Source: Flavobacteriaceae bacterium (GTDB taxonomy: Bacteria; Bacteroidota; Bacteroidia; Flavobacteriales; Flavobacteriaceae). Taken from it: 64,000 nucleotides of DNA. Position numbers and translations under genes: made by a program. The notes beneath the pieces are model-generated. The model was not told the origin of the DNA. It did no database searches and saw only the letters and a list, made by a program, of their open reading frames with translations. Where the stretch lies: the NCBI GenBank assembly GCA_021739635.1, contig JAIPBH010000004.1:124001-188000 (forward strand), given 5' to 3'. How positions within the stretch are numbered: position 1 is the first letter of the stretch; the number at the start of each line of letters is the position of its first letter. Shown here one piece after another: positions 1-9,853 of this stretch.

Positions 1-467
1 TAGGTTTCTTCTTGACTTTGAGAAGTTACATTCTCACCTTTACGAATCTCTTCAATAGCTGCTTGCAAAGTGTTTTCTGTAACACCTTGGTCTTTTAGCA
101 TTTGAGCTATTTTACTGTTTGATTTGAAAACAGCTAAAATTAAATGTTCAACTGAAACAAAGTCGTCTTTCATTTTTTTAGCAATAATATAGGCTTCATT
201 TAAAGTTTTACCAGCTTCTCTTGATAACATAATATCACTACCAGATACTTTTGAAAAACTTTCTAGTTGTTTGTCTAGAGCTTGTTGTAAGATGTTAATA
301 TTTACATTCAATTTTTTTAAAATGAATGGCAGCACGTTTTCATCAACTTCAAAAATGGCTTTAAAGATATGCTCATTTTGAATTTCTTGATGACCAAAGC
401 TTTGCGCAAGTTGTTGAGCTTGCTGAATAGCTTCTTGTGATTTTATTGTAAAATTATTAAGGTTCAT
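1..467 (-). CDS. clpB: ATP-dependent chaperone ClpB, N-terminal part (runs off window)
   Basis: Only the first ~155 codons are present; the gene continues beyond the left edge. The product begins MNLNNFTIKSQEAIQQAQQL and shows the two tandem helical Clp N-domain repeats (about residues 5-75 and 80-150), including the ‘NEHIFKAIF’ and ‘VEHLILAVF’ segments typical of ClpB/Hsp104. ClpB is a cytosolic AAA+ disaggregase working with DnaK; its nucleotide-binding modules are outside the window, so a ClpA/ClpC-type relative cannot be formally excluded, but the N-domain reads as ClpB. The ATG at 465-467 is the natural start. It is divergent from ytxJ across 156 bp. Confidence 0.9.
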   Translation of the reverse strand, partial: MNLNNFTIKSQEAIQQAQQLAQSFGHQEIQNEHIFKAIFEVDENVLPFILKKLNVNINILQQALDKQLESFSKVSGSDIMLSREAGKTLNEAYIIAKKMKDDFVSVEHLILAVFKSNSKIAQMLKDQGVTENTLQAAIEEIRKGENVTSQSQEET

Positions 468-623
468 ATCTATTTTATTTTTTCCTTTACAATCAAATCG
501 TCAATAATCTTACCAATGCCATTTATAAGACAAAAGGACAGTTAAAGTCAATAAAAACAGGACATTAAGGCAGTTGTAAGAATTAAAAACTTTTACGACT
601 TAAGAAATATTAAAACACAAAAT

Positions 624-1013
624 ATGGGATTATTTAATAAGCTATTTAACAATTCATCTGAAACTGAAGTAACAAAGCAATTACCTTGGAAAGCTTTAAC
701 ATCTTTAAATCAATTAGATGACATTAAAGAGAAATCATTAGCCAAAACGCAATTAATTTTCAAACATTCTACACGTTGTGGAATTAGTAGAATGGTGAAG
801 AATCAATTTGAAAAAGATTTTACCTTTTCTGAAAATGATATCGATTTGTATTATCTTGATTTATTAAATTACAGAGATATCTCTAATGCTATTGCATCTC
901 AATTTAACGTGTTTCATGAGTCACCACAAGTGTTGATTATAAAAAACGGAATAGTGGTTGCAAATAACTCTCATGGAGCTATTAATGATATGGATTTAAG
1001 CCGATTTGTTTAA
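624..1013 (+). CDS. ytxJ: Bacillithiol-system redox-active protein YtxJ (thioredoxin-like)
   Basis: A 129-residue cytosolic protein with the YtxJ/DUF2847 pattern: a thioredoxin-like fold whose active site has a single cysteine in ‘HSTRCGISRM’ (about residue 53) and a conserved ‘ESPQVLIIKNG’ cis-Pro strand (about residues 100-110). Family members are proposed monothiol bacilliredoxins that remove bacillithiol from proteins; the exact partner is not known from the sequence. The gene is followed after 11 bp by a gamma-glutamylcyclotransferase-like gene, so the two are probably co-transcribed and end at the terminator at 1443-1472. Confidence 0.8.
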   Translation: MGLFNKLFNNSSETEVTKQLPWKALTSLNQLDDIKEKSLAKTQLIFKHSTRCGISRMVKNQFEKDFTFSENDIDLYYLDLLNYRDISNAIASQFNVFHESPQVLIIKNGIVVANNSHGAINDMDLSRFV

Positions 1014-1024
1014 GAATTTATGAA

Positions 1025-1426
1025 ATGAATTCAGATTACTTATTTGTTTACGGAACTTTGTTAAAGGATTTTGATAGTTATATGTCAAAGTTTTTAGAGA
1101 GAAACTCTGATTTCATTGGTGATGGATATTTTAATGGTAAATTATTTGAAGTTTCTTGGTATCCGGCGGCAATTTTAAGTAATATTTCTTCTGAAAAAGT
1201 TTTTGGACACATTTTTAAAATTCATGAGAACGATAAAACATTTAAAATATTAGATGATTATGAAGGTATTGGAGATACATCTGAGTGTCCTAACGAGTAT
1301 AGGAGAGAACTCATAAATGCCTATCTTAATACTGGCGACATGTTAAAAGTATGGGTTTATATTTATAATCAATCTACTGAGAATTTAAGATTTATACCTT
1401 CCGGGAATTATTTAATTCAGGATTAA
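1025..1426 (+). CDS. Gamma-glutamylcyclotransferase (AIG2-like) family protein
   Basis: A 133-residue protein with the hallmark substrate-binding loop ‘VYGTLLKDF’ at residues 8-16 and the acidic ‘LDDYEGI’ motif near residues 76-82 that supplies the catalytic glutamate in this family. Members cyclise gamma-glutamyl amines or peptides to 5-oxoproline; the true substrate here is not determinable. Pairing with ytxJ, a low-molecular-weight thiol protein, fits a role in thiol or gamma-glutamyl metabolism, but that is inference. It lies 11 bp after ytxJ. Confidence 0.75.
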   Translation: MNSDYLFVYGTLLKDFDSYMSKFLERNSDFIGDGYFNGKLFEVSWYPAAILSNISSEKVFGHIFKIHENDKTFKILDDYEGIGDTSECPNEYRRELINAYLNTGDMLKVWVYIYNQSTENLRFIPSGNYLIQD

Positions 1427-1442
1427 AAAATAATATAAAAAC

Positions 1443-1472
1443 AAAAAGCTCCTAAAATTTTAGGAGCTTTTT
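1443..1472. terminator. Bidirectional intrinsic terminator
   Basis: A perfect palindrome with core AGCTCCTAAAATTTTAGGAG, flanked by A and T runs on both sides, between convergent genes (cyclotransferase on +, lipoprotein on -). It can terminate both transcripts. Confidence 0.85.
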
Positions 1473-1473
1473 G

Positions 1474-2655
1474 TTAATTTCTATATCTAAAGGAATTTAT
1501 AATTTTTTTGAGTTTGAGTTTTAAATCTTCACCGGTATCATACACCATTTGTTCATTACTTGGAAATGGAATACTTCTATTATTAAGCAGATTTAAATCT
1601 TCTTTATTTAAAGCTCTTTTGTCACCTCTAAATGCCGCATAGATATTTTGAAAAACAAATTCACTATCAATGGTAAAGGTATCAACTAATTGATTTGATT
1701 TTAAATCTATATAAACCACATCACCAATAACTTGTGTAGATTTTATTTGAGTAAATTCTGAAAATCTTGCTTTAACAGTTATTATTTTATCAATTTTTAT
1801 ATCATTGCCTAAACTATCTTTCATAACATTTCCTTTAGCATCTAGCTTATATTGCCAGCCATCAACAATGTTTCGTTCTCTTAATATTTCTTTTTCTTTA
1901 ACTTGTTCAGGTGAAATATTTATTCGTTTTAATTGTAAGGTCATGGCATAATCATACTGTAAATTTGCGTCTTGATTGGCATGATAAACAGTCCAGAACT
2001 GATTTAATCCGTACGTATTAAAATTTAACAAATCATCTTCCAATCTACTTGGAATAATTTGATTGGTTTGATTTTCTATATTAACAATTACATAATTTGT
2101 ACCGCTTTGATGTGCTTCTTCAATGAATTCTCTAGTTTTTTCGTAGTTTGGGTTAATGGATTCTATATAACTAAACGTGTTATAGGCATCTCTAATCATT
2201 GTTTTAGAATCTGAATCTAATAAAGTGATGCCTTTTTCATATAAGAAATCTGAGGTTTTATTTCTAGCATCTATTATCTCATTGCTATAATCATTAAATT
2301 TAAAATTGATGGTTTTATTATTGATTTGCAAAGGCATAAAAGGTTTAATGGATTCTTGTCTACTATTTAGTTTAACATAGGTTTCATAAATAGCCTGATA
2401 GTTTTCAGGGTTATTCTCTTTTTTAAGAAATGTAATAGTATTTAAATCTCTATCAACAGATTTTATATAAGCATCATGAAGCATTACAATATAATCTTCT
2501 TTACTTTTTTTGCTTTTATTGGTCTCTAGTTTATCTAAAGCATCAAATATGGCTTTGTCGTAATTACCAGAATTAATAGATTTTTCAACCTGTTTTCTGG
2601 TACTGCATGCTACTAGAGTTGTTATAAGAGTTGCGATAAGTAGAATTTTTTTCAT
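1474..2655 (-). CDS. Predicted lipoprotein, helical repeats, unknown function
   Basis: 393 residues starting with a lipoprotein signal peptide: charged start, hydrophobic stretch and lipobox ‘LVAC’ with Cys17. The mature N-terminal half (about residues 20-180) is rich in helices and resembles TPR-like repeats (‘SGNYDKAIFDALDKLE’, ‘IRDAYNTFSYIESINPNY’); the C-terminal half looks beta-rich and ends near a ‘NNRSIPFPSNEQMVYDTG’ segment. Likely anchored in the cell envelope facing the periplasm. I do not recognise a named family and assign no function. It stands alone between two terminators; its stop codon abuts the shared palindrome at 1443-1472. Confidence 0.75.
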   Translation of the reverse strand: MKKILLIATLITTLVACSTRKQVEKSINSGNYDKAIFDALDKLETNKSKKSKEDYIVMLHDAYIKSVDRDLNTITFLKKENNPENYQAIYETYVKLNSRQESIKPFMPLQINNKTINFKFNDYSNEIIDARNKTSDFLYEKGITLLDSDSKTMIRDAYNTFSYIESINPNYEKTREFIEEAHQSGTNYVIVNIENQTNQIIPSRLEDDLLNFNTYGLNQFWTVYHANQDANLQYDYAMTLQLKRINISPEQVKEKEILRERNIVDGWQYKLDAKGNVMKDSLGNDIKIDKIITVKARFSEFTQIKSTQVIGDVVYIDLKSNQLVDTFTIDSEFVFQNIYAAFRGDKRALNKEDLNLLNNRSIPFPSNEQMVYDTGEDLKLKLKKIINSFRYRN

Positions 2656-2710
2656 GTGCTTATTGTTTTGGGTTTAGTTTTTTAAAATTCAATTTTAATG
2701 CCAAACTTTA

Positions 2711-2744
2711 AAAAAATAACCCCCAAATTATTCATTTGAGGGTT
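2711..2744 (-). terminator. Intrinsic terminator of fahA
   Basis: On the minus strand an 11-bp stem (AACCCTCAAAT / ATTTGGGGGTT, one G-U pair) with a 5-base loop is followed by ATTTTTT, 23 bp after the fahA stop codon. The wobble pair works only in the minus-strand RNA. Confidence 0.75.
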
Positions 2745-2766
2745 GTTGTTATAATGCAAAATTAAA

Positions 2767-4050
2767 TTATTTCTTTGTATAAACTGGTAATAGTTTTGTA
2801 GAAATTTCACCAAAACCTATTCTTGTGCCATCTTTTTCACAATGTCCACGCATAATAACGGTATCATTATCATTAATAAACTTTCGTTCTGTGCCATCTT
2901 TCATTTTTATAGGTTTTTCTCCTTTCCAAGTTAATTCAAGCATCGATCCGTAAGAATCTGGTGTTGGCCCAGAAATAGTTCCACTTCCCATCATATCACC
3001 AGAATTTACAGGGCAACCATTTATAGTGTGATGTGCTAACTGTTGCGACATGTTCCAATACATATATTTAAAGTTTGATTTCGAAACAATCATTTCTTTA
3101 GCTCCTTGAGGTTGAATAGCGACTTCCAACTGAATATCAAAACTTTTTTTGCCTTTATATTGTAAATATGGTAATTGAGGTTTAATTGGTTTTGGACTTT
3201 CAACTCGATAGGGTTCTAAGGCATCTAAAGTGACTATCCATGGTGAAATGGAAGACGCGAAATTTTTAGATAAAAATGGACCTAGCGGAACATATTCCCA
3301 TTTTTGTATATCTCTAGCACTCCAGTCGTTAAATAATACCAAACCAAAAATATATTCTTCAGCTTCATTTACTGGAATGGGCTCACCTAAATCATTGGCA
3401 TCTGTAGTAATAAAAGCCATTTCTAATTCAAAATCTACAGATTTTGAAGGTCCAAATAATGGCTCATTAGCACCTTCAGGAAATGTTTGACCTTGAGGTC
3501 TATGCACTGGAATCCCTGATGGAATAATGGAAGAACTTCTACCATGATAGCCTACTGGAATGTGCAGCCAGTTTGGCAACAAGGCATTATTAGCATCTCT
3601 AAACATACTTCCTACATTGGTAGCATGCTCAATACTTGAATAAAAATCAGTGTAATCACCTATTTGAACGGGTAATTGCATTTCAATTTCATCCAATCTA
3701 AAAAGGACTATTTCTTTATGTTGTTTATTGTTTTTAAGCGTATTGTTTTCTGAATCAAAAATATCAGCTATTCTATCTCTAACGGCTCTCCATGTTTTTC
3801 TTCCATCAGCAATAAAATCATTTAAAGTATCTTGAAGAAAAATATCATCTGTTAAAGGAATACCTTCAAAATAACCAAGTTGATGCAAGGCACCAAGGTC
3901 TATGGCTGTATCTCCTATACGACTTCCAATAGTAATGATATCATCACGAGTTAAAAAAACCCCAAAAGGGATGTTTTGTATAGGGAAATCAGAGTTTTTA
4001 TCTACGTGTAACCACGATTTTCTATCTGGATTATTAGCTGATATTGGCAT
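2767..4050 (-). CDS. fahA: Fumarylacetoacetase
   Basis: 427 residues, full length for the family. It hydrolyses 4-fumarylacetoacetate to fumarate and acetoacetate, the last step of phenylalanine/tyrosine degradation. The N-terminal domain (about 1-120) contains ‘IPFGVFLTRDD’; the catalytic domain carries ‘YTDFYSSIEHATNVG’, ‘PVGYHGRSSSIIPSG’, ‘FELEMAFI’ and ‘LFNDWSARDIQKWEYVPLG’, with the expected metal-binding Asp/Glu residues and catalytic His. No homogentisate dioxygenase or other tyrosine-pathway gene is nearby, so the gene appears to be a single transcription unit with its own terminator, divergent from glyA. Confidence 0.93.
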   Translation of the reverse strand: MPISANNPDRKSWLHVDKNSDFPIQNIPFGVFLTRDDIITIGSRIGDTAIDLGALHQLGYFEGIPLTDDIFLQDTLNDFIADGRKTWRAVRDRIADIFDSENNTLKNNKQHKEIVLFRLDEIEMQLPVQIGDYTDFYSSIEHATNVGSMFRDANNALLPNWLHIPVGYHGRSSSIIPSGIPVHRPQGQTFPEGANEPLFGPSKSVDFELEMAFITTDANDLGEPIPVNEAEEYIFGLVLFNDWSARDIQKWEYVPLGPFLSKNFASSISPWIVTLDALEPYRVESPKPIKPQLPYLQYKGKKSFDIQLEVAIQPQGAKEMIVSKSNFKYMYWNMSQQLAHHTINGCPVNSGDMMGSGTISGPTPDSYGSMLELTWKGEKPIKMKDGTERKFINDNDTVIMRGHCEKDGTRIGFGEISTKLLPVYTKK

Positions 4051-4215
4051 GACGTATTATGATTTATATTATTAAATTCTATTCAAACCTACACATTTTT
4101 TTCATTTTAATAGAATAAATGGCTTAAAATTTAGGTTTATTTTAATCGTTGATAAAACGGTTAAAAACTTACAAGTAAATATATGTTTTTTGAAGAATTT
4201 AACTAATCTATTTCA

Positions 4216-4223
4216 TATTTTTG
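4216..4223 (+). promoter_or_regulatory. -7 promoter box of glyA
   Basis: TATTTTTG matches the Bacteroidota sigma-A -7 consensus TAnnTTTG exactly and lies 29 bp before the glyA ATG, predicting a start of transcription near 4230. Confidence 0.65.
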
Positions 4224-4251
4224 CCGCAATATTTAACTACAACTTAAATTT

Positions 4252-5523
4252 ATGCAACGCGACGAACAGATTTTTGAATTAATACAAGCAGAAAAAGAAC
4301 GACAATTACATGGTATAGAATTAATTGCTTCAGAGAATTTTGTGAGCAATCAGGTTATGGAAGCTGCAGGTTCTGTTTTAACAAACAAATATGCCGAAGG
4401 CTATCCTGGAAAGCGTTATTATGGTGGTTGTGAAGTGGTTGATGAAGTAGAGCAAATTGCTATAGATAGAGCAAAAGCCTTGTTTAATGCAGAATATGTT
4501 AATGTGCAACCGCATTCTGGTAGTCAAGCAAACACTGCAGTCTATCATGCATGTTTAACTCCTGGTGATAAAATCTTAGGATTTGATTTATCTCATGGCG
4601 GGCATTTAACACATGGTTCTCCTGTTAACTTTTCTGGTAAACTTTACAATCCGGTATTTTACGGCGTAGAGCAGGAGACAGGTGTTTTAAACTACGATAA
4701 AATACAAGAGATTGCTACCAAAGAGCAACCAAAATTAATCATTGCCGGTGCATCAGCATATTCAAGAGATATAGATTTTAAACGTTTCAGAGTGATTGCA
4801 GATAGCGTTGGTGCTATTTTAATGGCAGATATATCGCATCCAGCTGGTTTAATAGCAAAAGGTATTTTAAACGATCCATTACCACATTGCCATATTGTTA
4901 CTACTACTACTCATAAAACATTACGAGGACCACGTGGTGGTATGATTATGATGGGGCAAGATTTTGATAACCCTTTTGGACAGACTTTAAAAAATGGCAG
5001 TCTTAAAAAAATGTCAGCTTTATTAGATTCTGCGGTATTTCCAGGAAATCAAGGTGGCCCATTGGAGCATATTATTGCTGCTAAAGCCATTGCTTTTGGT
5101 GAAGCATTAACAGATGAATTTTTGCACTACATTTTGCAGGTAAAGAAAAATGCCGAAGCTATGGCAAAAGAATTAGTAAGTAAAGGATATGATATTATTT
5201 CTGGTGGTACTGATAATCATATGATGTTGATTGATTTACGTAACAAAAATATTTCTGGTAAAGATGCTGAGCAAGCCTTGGTAAAAGCAGATATTACTGT
5301 GAATAAAAACATGGTGCCTTTTGATGATAAATCGCCATTTGTAACTTCAGGCATTCGCGTAGGTACAGCTGCGGTTACCACAAGAGGTTTAAAAGAAGAC
5401 GATATGGTTGGTATTGTAAATTTAATTGATGAGGTAATTACCAATTTTGAAGACGAAGCCGTTTTAGAAGCTGTTAAGGTAAAAGTTAATAAAATGATGA
5501 AAGGCAAACCATTGTTTGCATAG
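4252..5523 (+). CDS. glyA: Serine hydroxymethyltransferase
   Basis: 423 residues. A cytosolic PLP enzyme that converts serine and tetrahydrofolate to glycine and 5,10-methylene-THF, a main source of one-carbon units. Seen: ‘[11 protein letters not shown]’ near the N-terminus, ‘[15 protein letters not shown]’, ‘[11 protein letters not shown]’ and the PLP-lysine segment ‘[14 protein letters not shown]’ (Lys about residue 224). Length and motifs are standard for the Bacteroidota form. Own promoter, strong terminator directly downstream, so monocistronic. The deformylase gene purU, also a folate one-carbon gene, is elsewhere in the window. Confidence 0.97.
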   Translation: MQRDEQIFELIQAEKERQLHGIELIASENFVSNQVMEAAGSVLTNKYAEGYPGKRYYGGCEVVDEVEQIAIDRAKALFNAEYVNVQPHSGSQANTAVYHACLTPGDKILGFDLSHGGHLTHGSPVNFSGKLYNPVFYGVEQETGVLNYDKIQEIATKEQPKLIIAGASAYSRDIDFKRFRVIADSVGAILMADISHPAGLIAKGILNDPLPHCHIVTTTTHKTLRGPRGGMIMMGQDFDNPFGQTLKNGSLKKMSALLDSAVFPGNQGGPLEHIIAAKAIAFGEALTDEFLHYILQVKKNAEAMAKELVSKGYDIISGGTDNHMMLIDLRNKNISGKDAEQALVKADITVNKNMVPFDDKSPFVTSGIRVGTAAVTTRGLKEDDMVGIVNLIDEVITNFEDEAVLEAVKVKVNKMMKGKPLFA

Positions 5524-5543
5524 TATTACATACATACAAAATA

Positions 5544-5576
5544 AAAAAATCCTGCTTTTTTTGCAGGATTTTTTTT
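5544..5576 (+). terminator. Intrinsic terminator of glyA
   Basis: Stem AATCCTGC / GCAGGATT with a T-rich loop and a following run of T, about 20 bp after the glyA stop codon. A-rich flanks could let it also work in reverse. Confidence 0.85.
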
Positions 5577-5758
5577 GAAGCACCATCAACTATTTACTAA
5601 CAAAACATAAATGACTCATTCTATAAAAATTGGAGTAAATTGTATATTATTGTAAGAAAATAATTTAATAATTAAAAAAAATAGTTTTTTGTCGATGATA
5701 AAAGTATTTTAACGTATATTAGCGATTTAGAATTCAAAAACCAAACACTATTTTGCTT

Positions 5759-7057
5759 ATGCAGAGATTCCAAATACTTATAAAATCATCGGTTTTAATT
5801 ACTGCTCTTTTTTTTCTCAACTTGAGTGTTGTTAAATCTGTAACTACTCCTAATAAAGTGGTATTAATTTCGAAAAATAAAATAGATAAAGCTTTTCTTA
5901 ATCAAAATGAGATTAAAACATATAAAGACCAAAAACAAGAACTGAGAGATGCTCTAACTGCATATTTTAAAAGAGCCATCACTTCAGGAGATATTGTAGG
6001 AGCAGGAGTAAGCATTGTTAAAGGAGATTCTATTTTAATTTCTGATGGATTTGGTAAAAGGAATATTAAATTAAATGATAAAGTTGATGGCGAAACCGTT
6101 TTTAGACTTGGGTCTATATCAAAAGGATTTGCAGGAGTTTTAGCCGCTAAATTAAAAGATGAAGGTGTGCTAAACTGGAATGATAAGGTTAGTGATTATA
6201 TAACAGAATTTAAATTAGGGGACAGCACAAATACAAATCAAATAACGCTTGCCACTATTTTATCACAAACATCAGGAGCACCTTACCATAGTTATACCAA
6301 TCTTATAGAATCAGGATTATCATTAACTGAAATTGCTAAACGTTTTAAAGCACTAAAACCTGCTAGTAAACCAGGTGAAATGTATAGCTATCAAAACGCT
6401 ATGTTTGCTCTTAGTGCAGAGATGATGCAAAAATCAACCCATCAAGATGTTAAAACATTATTAAACGATAGGTTTTTTAAACCTTTGGAAATGAATTCAG
6501 TATCAATGGATTATCAAACTTTAGGAAAATCTAATAATGTAGCTTTGCCACATTTTAAAAGTAGTAATAGTTGGAAAGCCTTAAAACTTAACGATCATTA
6601 TTACAATGCCCTTGCAGCTGGAGGTATTAACGCCAGTGCACTTGATATGGCCAAATGGATGAAATTATTGCTAGGACATCACCCTGAAATTATAAATAAT
6701 TCTGCTTTACAGGAAGTTTTTAACCCATATATAGAAATTAAAAATCACAACAAATATTATGAGAAATGGCCAGGACATGTAAACTCTTACTATGGCTTTG
6801 GTTGGAGAATTCATAAGTTTTTGCAAAATGACGAACAAACAACCATACTACATCACGGAGGAAGTGTTAATAGTTACAGAAATGAAATTGCGATTTATCC
6901 TGATGCCGATTTAGGTATTTGTGTTCTATTAAATAGCAACTCTAAACTAGCAAAAACAGTCATTCCAGAAATTTATAAAATAGTAAATGACGTTTTTAGT
7001 AAGACAAACTCAAAAACTACCCTTAATAAAAATGCATTGGTTAGCTTGATGCCTTAA
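5759..7057 (+). CDS. Exported serine hydrolase, class C beta-lactamase-like
   Basis: 432 residues from the ATG at 5759; a TTG two codons upstream is in frame but less likely. An N-terminal hydrophobic segment (about residues 8-27) suggests export to the periplasm. The penicillin-binding fold motifs are visible: nucleophile motif SxxK as ‘SISK’ in ‘FRLGSISKGFAG’, the Tyr-x-Asn motif as ‘YSYQNAMF’, and ‘LHHGGSVNSYRNE’ in place of the KTG strand. This family covers D-Ala-D-Ala peptidases, esterases and beta-lactamases; the HHG variant is more usual in peptidase/esterase members than in true AmpC enzymes. No substrate can be assigned. It stands alone between glyA and the glucosidase. Confidence 0.8.
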   Translation: MQRFQILIKSSVLITALFFLNLSVVKSVTTPNKVVLISKNKIDKAFLNQNEIKTYKDQKQELRDALTAYFKRAITSGDIVGAGVSIVKGDSILISDGFGKRNIKLNDKVDGETVFRLGSISKGFAGVLAAKLKDEGVLNWNDKVSDYITEFKLGDSTNTNQITLATILSQTSGAPYHSYTNLIESGLSLTEIAKRFKALKPASKPGEMYSYQNAMFALSAEMMQKSTHQDVKTLLNDRFFKPLEMNSVSMDYQTLGKSNNVALPHFKSSNSWKALKLNDHYYNALAAGGINASALDMAKWMKLLLGHHPEIINNSALQEVFNPYIEIKNHNKYYEKWPGHVNSYYGFGWRIHKFLQNDEQTTILHHGGSVNSYRNEIAIYPDADLGICVLLNSNSKLAKTVIPEIYKIVNDVFSKTNSKTTLNKNALVSLMP

Positions 7058-7210
7058 GTATTTTTTATTTTAATCATTTCAAACCAAATAACTAATATAA
7101 ATTTAGGGTTTCAAATTTAAATAATGTTGTTAATGTTAGAACAAATAGCAATAAGCATGTATTTAACTTGCAACAAAAGTTGGACAATCAATAACTAAAA
7201 AAGACAATGT

Positions 7211-9853
7211 TTATTTGTTTTTAATGTTATCAAACTGTTCCAAGTCCAAAATTAAATTAGCAATTAAAGCAGTCCATCCTGTTTGATGTGAAGCTCCAAG
7301 ACCTTTGCCATGATCACCATCAAAAAACTCATAAAAGAGATGCTGGTTTTTAAAATGTTCTTCTTTAGAGAATAGGTTATTTGGGTCGTCAGCATGGTAT
7401 TGAAATTTACCTGTTTCATTTTTTTCAAAAAGCTTTATCAACCTTTTTGATAGCTCATTTGCAATTTCCTGTAAATTAAGTTTATTACTAGAGCCTGTTG
7501 GAAATTCATAAACATATTCTGGGCCATAATATTTATAATACTTACGCAATGATTGAATAATCATGTAATTGATAGGCATCCATATTGGGCCTCTCCAGTT
7601 TGAATTTCCTCCAAACATATTGGAACGACTTTCACCAGATTCATATTGTATTTGATGATGTCCTTGGTGTTGAAATACATAAGGATGCTTTTCATGATAT
7701 TTTGAAAGAGAACGAATCCCATAATCAGACAGAAACTCATCTTCATCTAACAAACGCTTTAGTAAATGCTCCAACCTAAAAGCTCGCATGATGGAAAACA
7801 AATAATCACCATCTTCATTTGTTTTATCTAAATTAGAAATTAAAGAAGCTAAATCTGGTCTTGTTCTTATAATTTCATTGGCTCTTACTCTAAATTCTTT
7901 TAACTCTTCAAATAAATCTTTATTGATAATTTCAACGGCAAACATTGGAATCACACCTACTAGAGATCTCACTCTTAATCGCTCGGTAGCACCACTCGAC
8001 ATTTCAACAACATCATAATAAAAATTATCCTCATCATCCCACAGTGAAATATCCTTTTTTCCAATATGATGCATCGCCCAAGCTATATTTAAGAAATGCC
8101 TGAAGAATTTGGCAGCAGACTCTTCATAAGTTTTATTAGTCTTTGCTAATTCTAAAGACATACGTAGCATGTTTAATGTAAACATAGCCATCCAACTGGT
8201 AGCATCTGCTTGTTGCATTCGTGTAATACCTTGTGGCATGTGATTACGGTCAAAAACACCTATATTATCTAAACCTAAAAATCCACCTTCAAACAGATCT
8301 GTACCACTTTTATCTTTTTGGTTTACCCACCATGTAAAATTAATTAGGAGTTTTTGAAAAGCTTTTTCTAAGAAATAAGTGTCTCCGGTTCCTTTAAGCT
8401 TTTTATCTTTTTCGTAAACTGTCCAAACAGCCCAAGAATGTACAGGAGGATTAACATCACTAAAATTCCACTCATACGCCGGTATCTGGCCGTTAGGATG
8501 CATATAACTTTCTTGTAATACTAATAGCAGTTGTTCTTTAGCGAAAAATGGGTCTATTTCTACAAATGACGCCATATGGAAAGCAAGATCCCAAGCTGCA
8601 TACCATGGATATTCCCATTTGTCAGGCATAGATATTACATGCCTATTGGTAAGGTGTTGCCAACTATAATTTCTTGGATTTGACCTATTAGGTGTTGTTT
8701 CACCTGGACCTCCAAAAAGCCACTTAAAAACGTCATTGTAGTAAAATTGTTTAGTCCAAAGTAATCCTGAAAAAGCACTTTTTGCAATGGCTTGATGTTC
8801 TTTTGGGATGTCTTTTTTTATAATATCATTATAAAACTCATCACATTCTTTTATTCTTTGTTCAAATATAGCATCAAAATCTGTCCATGGTTCTTGCAAT
8901 TTATTTTTACTAAGCCTAACTTTTATAACTTTTTCTTCACCCGCTTTTAGTTTAAATTTATACCAAATAGCTAGTTTTGAGCCATTTTTTTCTGGATTTA
9001 TTGTAGGTTTCCCATTTACAACGTAGTCATTTATACCATCTTTTACGTAATCTGTTTCGTTTAAAAAATTATAAATACGTTTATTATTGGTTTCGTTTTC
9101 GCAAAATAATTGTTCACCATTTTCATGATAAAAATAATATCTACCGTTTCTAACGCTTCTAGATTGCACACAATTATCTGATATAGATTTCATGTTAGGA
9201 CGAGTAAAGCGTTTGTTGTGTTTCCAAAAATTTCTAAACCAAAGGTGAGGAAGTACATGTATTTCAGCCTTTTTTTTACCTCTATTTATTACTGTAATTT
9301 TCATAAGAATATCATCAACATCAGCTTTTGCATATTCTATAAAACAATCAAAATATCTATTTTTTTTAAAGCAATCTGTGTCTAATAGTTCGTATTCTTC
9401 TTGCTCTCGGTTTCGGTTTTGATTTTTTGAAACCAAATCAGCATATGGAAATTTTTTTTGCGGATATTTATAAAGGTATTTACAATAGGAATGTGTTGGA
9501 GATGATACTTGATGAAAGTAGAGTTCTTTAACATCTTCACCATGATTACCTTGATTATTTGTAAGACCAAACAGGCGTTCTTTTAAAATGGTATCTTTTC
9601 CATTCCAAAAAGCAGGTGCTAAACACAATATTTCTCTTGAATCGCAAAATCCACCTATGCCTTCTTCTCCCCATCTATATGCATTGCTACGAGCCTTTTC
9701 ATGACTCACAAATTCCCAAGCATCACCATGTTCACTATAATCTTCCCTAACAGTTCCCCATTGTCTTTCTGCTAAATAAGGTCCCCATTTTTTCCAATTT
9801 TTGTAAGAGTCAGAAACGGCTAATTTTTCAACTTCAGAACCTTTATGAATCAT
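7211..9853 (-). CDS. GH63-type (MGH1-like) glucosidase
   Basis: 880 residues with no signal peptide, so probably cytosolic. The opening ‘YLAERQWGTVREDYSEHGDAW’-like region (positions about 27-48) and ‘RWGEEGIGGFCDSRE’ followed by the (alpha/alpha)6 part with ‘WEYPWYAAWDLAFH’ (about residue 425), ‘QGHHQIQYESGESRSNMFGG’-type region and ‘NWRGPIWMPINYMI’ are typical of bacterial GH63/mannosyl-oligosaccharide-glucosidase relatives. The Asp in ‘AWDLAFH’ is the candidate general acid. Characterised GH63 bacterial enzymes hydrolyse small alpha-glucosides (for example glucosylglycerate); the substrate here is unknown. No transporter or regulator is adjacent on this strand. Confidence 0.78.
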   Translation of the reverse strand: MIHKGSEVEKLAVSDSYKNWKKWGPYLAERQWGTVREDYSEHGDAWEFVSHEKARSNAYRWGEEGIGGFCDSREILCLAPAFWNGKDTILKERLFGLTNNQGNHGEDVKELYFHQVSSPTHSYCKYLYKYPQKKFPYADLVSKNQNRNREQEEYELLDTDCFKKNRYFDCFIEYAKADVDDILMKITVINRGKKKAEIHVLPHLWFRNFWKHNKRFTRPNMKSISDNCVQSRSVRNGRYYFYHENGEQLFCENETNNKRIYNFLNETDYVKDGINDYVVNGKPTINPEKNGSKLAIWYKFKLKAGEEKVIKVRLSKNKLQEPWTDFDAIFEQRIKECDEFYNDIIKKDIPKEHQAIAKSAFSGLLWTKQFYYNDVFKWLFGGPGETTPNRSNPRNYSWQHLTNRHVISMPDKWEYPWYAAWDLAFHMASFVEIDPFFAKEQLLLVLQESYMHPNGQIPAYEWNFSDVNPPVHSWAVWTVYEKDKKLKGTGDTYFLEKAFQKLLINFTWWVNQKDKSGTDLFEGGFLGLDNIGVFDRNHMPQGITRMQQADATSWMAMFTLNMLRMSLELAKTNKTYEESAAKFFRHFLNIAWAMHHIGKKDISLWDDEDNFYYDVVEMSSGATERLRVRSLVGVIPMFAVEIINKDLFEELKEFRVRANEIIRTRPDLASLISNLDKTNEDGDYLFSIMRAFRLEHLLKRLLDEDEFLSDYGIRSLSKYHEKHPYVFQHQGHHQIQYESGESRSNMFGGNSNWRGPIWMPINYMIIQSLRKYYKYYGPEYVYEFPTGSSNKLNLQEIANELSKRLIKLFEKNETGKFQYHADDPNNLFSKEEHFKNQHLFYEFFDGDHGKGLGASHQTGWTALIANLILDLEQFDNIKNK